Under the pieces are notes generated by a model, which did no database searches, was not told the origin of the DNA, and worked only from the letters and a program-made list of their open reading frames with translations. Of a stretch of 64,000 nucleotides of DNA, positions 56,301 to 64,000 are shown piece by piece. A program made the translations under genes and the position numbers. This stretch comes from Lycocorax pyrrhopterus obiensis. Taxonomy: Eukaryota; Chordata; Aves; Passeriformes; Paradisaeidae. The stretch is from contig JACSVZ010000011.1 of NCBI GenBank assembly GCA_014706295.1, positions 14,205,329 to 14,269,328 on the forward strand, read 5' to 3'. The stretch's first letter is position 1, and every line of letters begins with the position of its first letter.

Positions 56301-59300
56301 GTCACTGTATAAACCCACTTTGCACTCAGTTTAATCTGTTTTGGACACTTCCACTATCTTCACCCCAAAACATACAAGATGGTCTTGGTCTCTGAAGCAC
56401 CTGATGAGCCAGTAATGATCTGGCCCTAGAAACAGCAGCCAACAGATCCCCCTGGAGTCTCTGATGGACTAAACAGTTAATAACATTATTAACCTCTGCT
56501 GTTCTTCACTCTAGGAGGAAAAAATTCTCCAACCACCTTCTGCTACTGCTGCAATACTTCCTTACCTTGACTTGCAGGGTGTCCAGCTTCATCCTCAGCA
56601 GGCTCTTCCACTGAATTATCCAACTCTAGCATGATAGCCTGGTCCTGTAGTTCATCTCCTTGTTCATCAGTTTCATCTAATGGAGTCATCCCAGGTTTAT
56701 CGAATGAGGAAAAGGCATGAAAGTGCCTGCCCAGACTTTCAGCTCCAATGCCTTTGGTAATCTCACGTTCTAGATTTCCAAAACAGGAAAAATAAAGCAC
56801 TGAAACAAGTATTTTTGCATGATTCTGGAACTTCCACTAGTAAATTTTAACCAGAGAAACCTGCTGTAACTATACATTTCTAAACACTACCACCAGTACA
56901 ATTTTGGTTTCCCTTAAAATAAAACACAGTCTTCCAGCTTAAAATGACAAAATTGGTTTGATATTTCCCCAGTAATTAGCCCAGATTCCAGAATGCAAAG
57001 GAAATTAAGTCTCTGTCTCAGCACTGATGGCAGTCATGCAGCATGAGAGATCTCTGGCACTAGAGATAGCTGTCAGCATTAGAGGTGTCCTCACCAGCTC
57101 TGGGAGAGCCGTGGGCTCCAAGGCTGCCTTCTGCCACTTCCTCTCCTGCTGAAGGAGCCATTTCTGTTTCACCTCTGCTGTCCTGTGCTGCAGTTATCTG
57201 TAACTCTGCTTTTTCAGCCAGCTTCTTCTCCAAATGTTCAGAATATCCAGCACTTGCACCACATTCTGCAGCTAAAATAAGAAATTCTATCATACATCTT
57301 ACCTACAAAAAAACCCCCAACCAACCACCAGCACACAGTTTAACCACCACTAGAATTTATTTGTGATAAATAAACTCAGCCATAAGCTGTGAATAAGAAA
57401 AGCATATGCAGTTCCCTTTACAGCTGAGAAATGCCCAACTTTTCCTGTGTTTGCTCCACAGCTACCTAATTAGGGGCACGTCAGATCCCGATGAAGGAAT
57501 TTTACTTACAGTAAGCAGAGCTCCTCCAGATCTGCCATCTTTATGGCTATTCTCAATTTTGGTGATTGTGTGAAAGACCAATTTCTTTTCCTTTAAATCT
57601 AACAATACCTGGAGTTTGTGCTCAGATTCTCCTCCTCACTTCCTCCGTTTTTCTGAATAAACAATTTTGTAAGAGATATATTCCATTACAAAGAGAAGAG
57701 AGCCTAGAGTGGTTTTAACCATTCTGGACAAGCCTCCGGCAGGCAGGATGAGAAATATACAGGCACATGACTTGCTTGTGTTTAAAACACTTGAGCTACT
57801 GACTACTTACGTATTCCTTTTTCCTTTATAGTACATATACAGTCCACATATCTGTTACTATGTAGCTCAGTTAATCAGAAACCCACACAAGTAATTACTT
57901 TGAGAAAATTGGGCACTCTCATAATGCTGTCACTTGCTGAAGGGTTTGGAAATCTTGGCTGAGTCCAGAACCAAAAGCTGTCAAACTTCACTTTTATCAT
58001 CCTCTCCAGTGACTGGGAGTTTTCACACTCGAAAGTACAAGTGAGGCAAGGCCTTGTTCTTTTGGGACCCCAAGCCCAAGTGAAGGGCACAAAGAAATCT
58101 GACCAAAGGTGGTGCAAAAATCAGTTGTATCACTCTCGCTAACCAGAATATTGGGTTGCTTACACCAACACAGGGCCTAAAGTGAAGTGAAATATTAACT
58201 AGCTTAGATTAGCTGGATCTATTTGCCAAGAGAGAGCTCTTCATCTTTCCTATAGGAAGCTGAGTAGTACTACAGACCTGCCAAAACATATGAACCTTTA
58301 TTCCACTTCCAGTCACAGCCCACTTTTAGAGAGCTTGTCTGGAAATGTTCAATTCCAGCATCTTATGTACAATTAAGTCTTATTTTACTCTGCAAGTCAC
58401 CTGAAAAACTCTGTTTAAATCAGATTATACTCCATTCCCTTTCTACACTCAAAGCACTTCTTACCCTCTCGGAAAATCTTTTCCTGTTCCACTCCGTTCA
58501 CTGTATTAATCATGTCTTCTTCTGTATCACTTATTTCTAGGTCTTCAATTATTTGGGACACAACTTCTCTCAAAGACATTCTGGAAAGATTTAGAGCGAC
58601 TGGGGATGCCAAATATTTACTTGAACTTCTGGAGGACAGAGAGGAGCTCCATCTATAAACAGCTAGAACAGATCATTAATGTGTCTCCTGGTAACTTTTT
58701 AAACTTTCTTTTAGCTTTCCTGGTAACTAAAAAACTAAGCAGGGAGAAGAAGACACACAAGAAACACTTGTGTGTACTTGAAGCAGTTTAGGGAGTTTGC
58801 ATTGAATCTTAGGAACCAGTCGAAGAATCCTTGCAACTGTTTTTCAGTTGACACTAAGGAGCAACCATGACAGCAGCCTCCTGTGGTAGAGCAGGAGAAC
58901 TAGGTCACCATTAACTTCTGACATGAATGCCTTACTAACACCAGTGTTTTAAAGATATGCTCACTCCCCCTCATCTTCCTCTCATTTGACCCAGTCCCCT
59001 ATTCCACGATCCACACTTTTCTCTGCGTTATCTATCCCTTTGTCCCAAAAATGCCTGCCATTGAGCATCTCTGAGCAACTAACCTTTTTCTGTTGATTCC
59101 TTCCCCTGTCCTTTCGAAACAACTTTTGCTTGGTCCAAGTAGTATGAGGAAAATGTGTTCCCATTTACACAACCAGGACTAGGCCAGGGAAATGAATGCC
59201 AAAGAAAGGTACCAGACACCAGGGAAAAACTGGCAAAAAATAGGAATTGCAAAGCATTGGTACAGAGTGAGCAGGGAGGCGACTGCCTCTGTCCAAGGAT

Positions 59301-62300
59301 TTTTAAGGCCCTGGAGACAATGAAGAGGTTGGCTGTGACAAATACGTGAGCACCTCACAGTGAAGGTCTGGACTATGAACTTCCAGATTCCTTCCACATC
59401 TGTCTACATGTCCTACATATTATCTCCTTTTTTTTTGAGACCAATTTAGAGTGCCCACTTCTGAGGTCCCAGTACAAAGGAGAGATGGACCCAGTGGAGA
59501 GTCCAGCAAAGGCCCACCAGGACAGTTAAGGGACTGAAACATCTCTCCTAGAAGGAAAGGCTGAGAGAGCTGGGACTGTTCAGCCTAGAGAAGAGAAAGC
59601 TCAGGGCAGATCTCACCAATATTCAGACAAGTGTCTGAAGGTAGGGTGTAAGGCAGACAGAGCCAGACTCTTTCCAGTGGTGCCCAGTGTCAGGAGAAAA
59701 GGGAACTGGCACAGACTGGAACACGGGAGGCTCCATCTGAACATAAGGAAGAGAGTTTGCAGTCATTACCCTTGGAGACTCGTAAGAGCCACTTAGGGTC
59801 CTGGGCAACCTGCTCTATGTGGCCCTGCCAGAGCAGAGGGGTTGGAGAAAATAACCTTGAGGTCCCTTTCTACCTCAACCACTCTGTGACTTCAGGTAAC
59901 ACCTGCTAAGCCTAAGCCTTAACCCACAGTACTCACTGCAAACCACTTTCTCTTCACGAAAAGAAACCTGTTCCATTGGGTTACTCTGCTGGGAATGATC
60001 CTGCTTATCTTCTTGCTGTTTTACAGGCGTTTCTGTAGATACATGTGTCATTCTGTCAACATGCCCATGATCAAGGCTTGAGTTCTTGGAGTATCTTTGG
60101 GTCCTTCTCTCGTTTGTGCCCACACCAGACACCAGGCCCTCTGGCCTTGCTTCCTCTTGATCTACATCAGAAATCGGGCTCCTCTGTGCTGAAGTTTTCG
60201 AGTCTGACAGCTGGGGTTCAAGAGCAGAGAGTTTACTTTGGCTCTGTTCATCCAGCTGGGACTGAACAAAGAGCTCAGTGCTATTCATCATCATTTCCGC
60301 ATCACTTGTCAGGATGCTTGTTCGAATCCCAGATGCAGATTGTGAGTCCACAAGATAGTTCTGTCCTGTTTAGAAAGTTTTAAAACAAATTTTATGTGAA
60401 AAATTGTTCAAGGTCATAGGGACACACTTTACTACCAGGACTTGTGTAATTCAAAATTTCAGTCATTCAACCAAATTTTACTCATCCTCAACATATCAAA
60501 CACTGAAATTCTACGACTCCACTTCAGTGCCCCCAACTCTCCCTACCAAACCAATAGAGACCTCAGTGCCCACAGATGAAGATGATCCCAAACAATTCCT
60601 GTGGTTTAAATCACCAAACTGGGCAAAGCACATATTTAAGTGCATAGAACCAAAGGAACTGCCGAGGCAGAGCCTCATTCTAATCTTGCTTCCCAAATCC
60701 CACTCTATTTCTGCAAATGTGTTAGTAAATTTTAAATTCTAAAATACAGACCATGCTTCAGTAACTGCTTCTAAAAGCCCCTTTACGTAAGGCCCTGCCT
60801 CCCAAAAGAGAAGTAACAACACAAAAGAAACCTTTGCTCTTCAGCAGGTTCTGTTCCACTCTGCCTTCAAAAGCCTGCATGTCAACAGCCTTGCGGGTTT
60901 TTGGCCTCCGGAGCAAGCCCCTCTTCTCAACCGTGTCTGGGGCCATCAAGGAACCCACAGACATACGAAGGGATCTGCAAAAGAGGGGAGAAATCATTTG
61001 TCAAAATCACACAACCCTTTTACCCTCAGAATACAGACATGGTGGCACTAACAGTGACACATTTCACAGAACTGGAGGAATTTCCCCAAAAAACCCTTGA
61101 AGATTGTATGTCAGTCTTTAAATGAATTGTTTATTTTCATAGCATCACCCAACATCACGATATGTATCACAAAGATCAGTAAGCAGACTGGTTTACAGCC
61201 TCCCTGAGACACTGCAACGATACAGCTGACAAAAGGTCCACAGAATCAAAAAATCTTAACTAACAAAAAAAAGGGAAAACAAACATTTGAGAGTAAAGAC
61301 ATACTCTAGATGACAATGGGGTGGTAGGAGGACTTCCCAACAAGTTTAAGAAGCTACTTAGTACCAATACTCTCAGCAAAGTACAGCTACCAACACATTG
61401 TGACTGTTTTGAGATGGGAGCTGATAGCAACACATAAAGCACAGGAAAAGATATTTCTCACTGGACGCGTTTTGCACCCTGGAGACTGACCATCCTCAAT
61501 GACCTCCTGTCCCTCTCTCCAGGCAACCCAAGTAAAAAGGGGGTTCAGAGGGTTCAAAGCCAGAAGTACAGAATGCAGCCCCAAGAAACATCTTGTGTGG
61601 CATCCCAGGCAAGGGCTGCAGTGAGAAAGGTGAAATAATGTGCTGACTTTGGCCAGGGTCATTTGCAAAGTACCCAGGAAACACAGGAAAGTATGTTCTT
61701 TGACTCACTAAAAAGCTTTTAAAGTCCAGAAAATACTGCATAGATGCAACTGATGTGATGAGACTATTAACAGGCAGGGATAATATTCTAAGGTATATTG
61801 TGTGCTGATTTTCTGTTGGAAGCATGAGAACAAAAGGAAAAAAGGAATGATCCTAGCAAGTAAAAAGAGGAGCAACAGCAGCAATACAAACTAGACCAAC
61901 CCAAGCATACAGTGCAGAGCCACAGTTCCTGAAAATCAAAAAGTGTGTGGTGCAACACCTTCAAACTCCATCAGCAGAGGGGCAGGTGAATGTGTTATTG
62001 CTAACATTAACACAGGTCTTTAACATGAACCCAGGTATCTGCACTGTTCTTTACCACTTCAGATGTGGTCAGTGAAGGCAGCTGTACTTGGGACAGCCAG
62101 AAGTTAAGACATTTTAGGTTAAACTCACCGAGTCACAATTGTGCTGTCCAACGATGACTGAGCTAGAAAAAGTTGATGGCACATTAGTTGAGAAATTACC
62201 CTTTACACAACAGGCTACAGGAACATCCCAATGGATCTTCCTCTTTTCAGAGCCAGTCATGCTACAATCCTCAAAAGTCACACTTTGATGCAAACAGAAT

Positions 62301-64000
62301 TACATGACAGGGTCACTTCACTATTTCATGTCTACATTTCAGAACTGCATATTAGAAATCCAATAAGCAATTTCTGAAAGGGTAAGAAAATAGTTATTTC
62401 AATGAAAATTTAACATGGCATATCCCGTCAGACTTAATAATTTTAATTTTACCACATTGATAGCAAGATGTTAGGCCTTGGTCACAACCACCCTTCAGCA
62501 ACCCAACCCAAACACATCTGGAGCTTTAGAAGCACAGGTAACTATTCCACAAACTCTTGATGAAACTGGAACTCAAACCTGTTCTGCTCACAAAGAACTT
62601 TATAATTATTTTACATAATTGCAATGGAAAGTATGCAGCTGCTTGTATTTTAAAGTTTCTGTAACTGAGAGGAAGACAGGGATTGCTTCCTCTGGAGACA
62701 CTTCAAAACTCAAAAATCACCAAGCTGCAAAAGTAGTCAAGAAGTTATATACAGTCGTAGCAGAGCCTAGAACTTGGCTTAAAAAGTTTTATTTTACATT
62801 TGATAGGATAGGGGCTTTTATTTTCTCCATTATCCCCTTTGCATGAGATATTGCAATCTGGATTCCAAACCTACAACTGCTCAGCTGGGCAGCTCCTAAC
62901 AACTGAGCTGAGCAGGTGAGAACCAGCTGACAGCAAATGCAGCACTGAACAAGATAATCCTTGACTGCAGCCTTACCTTGGTTCTGGGGAAGTCGTCTCT
63001 CTGCTGCTCTCTCAAATTCAGAAATGCTGAGTTTCTTTCTCTTCTTTGTCATGTGGAACACACTGATAGATGTGTCCTCAGTAGAAACATCTGGCAACTG
63101 CAACTCTCCCCTACCAAAACAAACCAAGCTGGAGAGACATTTCTGATAATCCCACCTGACAAGATGCAACTCCGATCACTGAAACATAAGCAGAGAAGTC
63201 CTGCTCCCTAATCCCGCCACAGGAACTGCAGCTATACCTGGCATCGTAATAAAAGTGAAAATTATAAAAAAAAACCTACTTACATGCTGGAAACCCTCTT
63301 AGATGGGACTTCTGAATGAGCTTCTTCCATGTCTTTATGGTTAGATATCTGAGGTGCCAGAGGTGAAACCTGGGGTTCTGCCAACAAACCAGAACATTTC
63401 CTTTCCACAATTCAATACAGCAAGAGCACCAAAATGCAGCAAACCGTCAAATCTACACTGCAGGCTGTAAATTACACTTATTAATGGGTTAAAATAAAGA
63501 CCTAGTGAAAACTGTTTGGGTTCTACTCCAAAGAAGGCTGGCAGTGACAAAGCCAACAGTGACAGCTGGCAGCACAGGGGTTCCCCGCACTGCAGCAGAA
63601 TGTGCCTCTATAACTCACACCTGATCCTACAGCCAAAGGCAGCACCAGGATTATGTGCTCAGACACCAGCATAAAAAGACCAACTGAAGAGGGTTTTGAA
63701 GAGGATCTTCAAAGCCATGATTTCACCAGTGCAAGGCCAGGTCTCTCAGACAGTTGTATCCCCCATTCAGCTGCCCTGCAGTGATTCCTCTGTTACATAA
63801 ATCAGTCATACAACAATCTGATTTCTGTTCCATGTAACAGGGAAAGGATAATAGGCTACTAAGGAACACCCCGTTTTCTCAACTCTACCAAAGCATTGTC
63901 TTTCTGTTCTCAATTCTCCAGAAAAAAAAGACACTTACCGTTCTGCATGACTCTCTTGAGTAGAAGCCGTGGTGTGCCATTTTTGAGATCAGGGAACACT
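50234..64000 (-). CDS. CENPT: CENPT, centromere protein T (5' end beyond right edge)
   Basis: Thirteen exons on the minus strand: 64000-63939 (partial), 63377-63284, 63110-62977, 62162-62129, 60974-60832, 60365-59937, 58599-58465, 57271-57095, 56769-56566, 54548-54458, 53126-52962, 52205-52101 and 50357-50234. Phases agree at every junction, giving 631 complete sense codons then TGA; chicken CENP-T, as I recall, has about 639. In order: a GTPRLLLKRV motif; GELQLPDV and a basic KKRKKLSISEFERAAERRLP segment (Ndc80/Spc24-Spc25 binding region); the RSLRMSV and LRRPKTRKAVD block also found in human; a long acidic Ser/Glu-rich linker; then the C-terminal histone fold (SLIKEIFRHFVKMSVARDAF, HHAGRKTVEAADLEVLMRR) and its extension VTDKMPLNVLIENYLPLEYR. 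Known role: pairs with CENP-W in the CENP-T-W-S-X complex on centromeric DNA and recruits the Ndc80 complex. A signal peptide is neither expected nor seen. Confidence 0.96.
50358..52100 (-). other. CENPT: CENPT intron l-m
   Basis: 1.7-kb intron. No repeat or additional exon is recognised. The plus-strand open frames around 51520-52110 have no known counterpart. Confidence 0.8.
52101..52205 (-). CDS. CENPT: CENPT exon l (histone fold)
   Basis: 105 nt encoding SERYFKQLSDDLEAYAHHAG and RKTVEAADLEVLMRR, the central and third helices of the histone fold. HHAGRKTVEAADLEVLMRR closely matches the human AAHAGRKTVKPEDLELLMRR. Acceptor cctcag, donor gtaatg. Confidence 0.96.
52206..52961 (-). other. CENPT: CENPT intron k-l
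   Basis: 756-bp intron between the histone-fold exons; nothing distinctive seen. Confidence 0.85.
52962..53126 (-). CDS. CENPT: CENPT exon k (start of histone fold)
   Basis: 165 nt encoding SPLQLLQPKTVPKRLRTSPR, then PRSLIKEIFRHFVKMSVARD and AFKIVEK. The last part is helix 1 and the start of helix 2 of the CENP-T histone fold, corresponding to the FYAKMPMERKALEMVEK stretch I recall in human. Acceptor cctcaaag, donor gtaagt. Confidence 0.94.
53127..54457 (-). other. CENPT: CENPT intron j-k
   Basis: 1.3-kb intron. It contains an exon-like segment at 53496-53611 (lysine-rich open frame with AG and GT borders) that does not fit the frame of exons j and k. Confidence 0.75.
54458..54548 (-). CDS. 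CENPT: CENPT exon j
   Basis: 91 nt encoding EVSMKTPAFVRAPAYNLLLS and TPHVAKPAAPR, a Pro/Ala-rich basic stretch just before the histone fold. Acceptor ttttttccccag, donor gtaagc. The phase joins exon i directly to exon k. Confidence 0.85.
54549..56565 (-). other. CENPT: CENPT intron i-j
   Basis: 2.0-kb intron. The exon j-proximal part (about 54600-54830) is unusually GC-rich and open on the minus strand, but offers no donor in the right phase. The remainder is unremarkable. Confidence 0.75.
56566..56769 (-). CDS. CENPT: CENPT exon i
   Basis: 204 nt with acceptor aatctag and donor gtaagg. It begins EREITKGIGAESLGRHFHAF, contains PGMTPLDETDEQGDELQ and ends in an acidic VEEPAEDEAGHPASQ. Low-complexity linker ahead of the histone fold. 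Confidence 0.88.
56770..57094 (-). other. CENPT: CENPT intron h-i
   Basis: 325-bp intron; nothing distinctive seen. Confidence 0.85.
57095..57271 (-). CDS. CENPT: CENPT exon h
   Basis: 177 nt with acceptor tattttag and donor gtgagg. It begins AAECGASAGYSEHLEKKLAE and is Glu/Ala/Gly-rich. No domain; part of the acidic disordered region. Confidence 0.86.
57272..58464 (-). other. CENPT: CENPT intron g-h
   Basis: 1.2-kb intron of AT-leaning unique sequence; no repeat recognised. Confidence 0.85.
58465..58599 (-). CDS. CENPT: CENPT exon g
   Basis: 135 nt encoding IALNLSRMSLREVVSQIIED and an acidic stretch (LEISDTEEDM). The acceptor at 58601-58600 (atccccag) is the one whose phase joins exon f. 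A second AG at 58582-58581 (ctttccag) would remove 19 nt and break the frame with exon f. Donor gtaaga. The repeat of RMSL, as in exon e, suggests an old internal duplication. Confidence 0.8.
58600..59936 (-). other. CENPT: CENPT intron f-g
   Basis: 1.3-kb intron; about a third is an antisense CR1 fragment (59455-59892). A short direct repeat (cctggtaact) occurs near 58690 and 58720. Confidence 0.85.
59455..59892 (+). mobile_element. CR1 LINE 3' fragment in CENPT intron, antisense to gene
   Basis: Well-preserved CR1 3' module: ggaaaggctgagagagctgg, gactgttcagcctagagaag, tgaacataaggaagagag, tcctgggcaacctgctctat, ggtccctttctacctcaacc and the end actctgtgacttca. It is the clearest CR1 copy in the window. 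Its 3' end lies about 45 bp from the donor of CENPT exon f. Confidence 0.92.
59937..60365 (-). CDS. CENPT: CENPT exon f, long linker exon
   Basis: 429 nt, the largest exon. It opens GQNYLVDSQSASGIRTSILT and is rich in Ser, Gln, Glu and Asp, with several SP or ST sites. It encodes the disordered linker of CENP-T. Acceptor aaacag, donor A/gtgagt. An antisense CR1 fragment ends about 45 bp past its donor. Confidence 0.9.
60366..60831 (-). other. CENPT: CENPT intron e-f
   Basis: 466-bp intron; nothing distinctive seen. Confidence 0.85.
60832..60974 (-). CDS. CENPT: CENPT exon e
   Basis: 143 nt encoding RSLRMSVGSLMAPDTVEKRG, then LLRRPKTRKAVDMQAFEGRV and LLKSKG. It aligns with the human block containing LARRPPARRAVDVGAF. 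Acceptor tgcag is good; donor AAG/gtttct is weaker than the other donors but phase-compatible. Confidence 0.92.
60975..62128 (-). other. CENPT: CENPT intron d-e
   Basis: 1.15-kb intron downstream of the 34-nt microexon. No repeat recognised; minus-strand open frames at 61387-61825 have no known counterpart. Confidence 0.8.
62129..62162 (-). CDS. CENPT: CENPT exon d, 34-nt microexon
   Basis: Flanked by tttttctag and gtgagttt. Encodes AQSSLDSTIVT, with split codons at both ends that join exons c and e in frame; a length of 1 modulo 3 is exactly what those exons require. Followed by RSLRMSV, it corresponds to the SSLTRSLNL block of human CENP-T. Confidence 0.9.
62163..62976 (-). other. CENPT: CENPT intron c-d
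   Basis: 814-bp AT-leaning intron; nothing distinctive seen. Confidence 0.85.
62977..63110 (-). CDS. CENPT: CENPT exon c (Ndc80-binding segment)
   Basis: 134 nt, donor gtaagg. It opens with GELQLPDVSTEDTSISVFHM and continues with the strongly basic stretch KKRKKLSISEFERAAERRLP. Human CENP-T has a comparable ELQLPEL, and chicken CENP-T binds Spc24-Spc25 through a segment in this part of the protein. The acceptor is ggtag with a T/G-rich tract. Confidence 0.92.
63284..63377 (-). CDS. CENPT: CENPT exon b
   Basis: 94 nt, acceptor ggcag at its 5' end and donor gtaagt. It begins EPQVSPLAPQISNHKDMEEA and ends KRVSSM across the junction. Not strongly conserved by eye; supported by splice sites and by phase with both neighbours. 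Confidence 0.82.
63378..63938 (-). other. CENPT: CENPT intron a-b
   Basis: 561-bp intron; nothing distinctive seen. The neighbouring b-c intron (63111-63283) is only 173 bp. Confidence 0.85.
63939..64000 (-). CDS. CENPT: CENPT exon a (partial, N-terminal)
   Basis: 62 nt to the window edge, donor GT at 63938-63937. It reads VFPDLKNGTPRLLLKRVMQN. The TPRxLLxxV motif resembles the repeated TPRTLL motif of mammalian CENP-T, a CDK-site context. The exon start and the ATG are outside the window. Confidence 0.88.

Overview
This window is nuclear DNA from a vertebrate, almost certainly a bird. The coding exons are small, bounded by GT/AG sites and separated by long introns. The interspersed repeats I can recognise are degenerate CR1 LINE fragments, the characteristic avian retroposon. 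Two protein-coding genes are present, both on the minus strand. Their order matches the region that in human lies at 16q22.1 (RANBP10, then CENPT). I could not assign a species.

Left three quarters (1-47,712): the 5' part of RANBP10, a SPRY/LisH/CTLH-family scaffold protein. Five coding exons are visible (47508-47712, 46505-46616, 29749-29801, 11221-11388, 3689-3711). Together they give 187 codons in an unbroken frame, covering the N-terminus and most of the SPRY domain. The fifth is a 23-nt microexon. The LisH, CTLH and CRA parts must lie beyond the left edge. The introns are 0.9, 16.7, 18.4, 7.5 and more than 3.7 kb long and hold CR1 pieces, simple repeats and sequence I cannot classify.

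Middle (about 47,100-48,330): a CpG island holding RANBP10 exon 1 and its promoter. It carries a CCAAT box, YY1-like ATG sequences, three ZNF143/THAP11-like elements and a near-perfect RFX X-box. In human a ciliary/testis gene, TSNAXIP1, lies between RANBP10 and CENPT in the opposite orientation. Here only about 2.3 kb separates the two genes and I see no TSNAXIP1 exon, so the X-box may be a relic or may drive an unrecognised divergent transcript.

Right (49,970-64,000): CENPT, the histone-fold kinetochore protein, running off the right edge. Thirteen exons join with matching phases and give 631 complete sense codons followed by a stop. This is close to the length I recall for chicken CENP-T (about 639 residues), so only a few N-terminal residues are missing. 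The N-terminal Ndc80-binding segment, the acidic middle region and the C-terminal histone fold are all readable. A poly(A) signal follows about 260 nt after the stop.

The two genes are not known to act together: RANBP10 is a cytoplasmic/nuclear scaffold linked to CTLH-type E3 complexes, and CENPT links centromeric DNA to the outer kinetochore. I found no CRISPR array, operon, rRNA, tRNA or intact mobile element. No novel system is evident. The points most worth checking are the intergenic promoter, the microexons and two exon-like segments inside CENPT introns.
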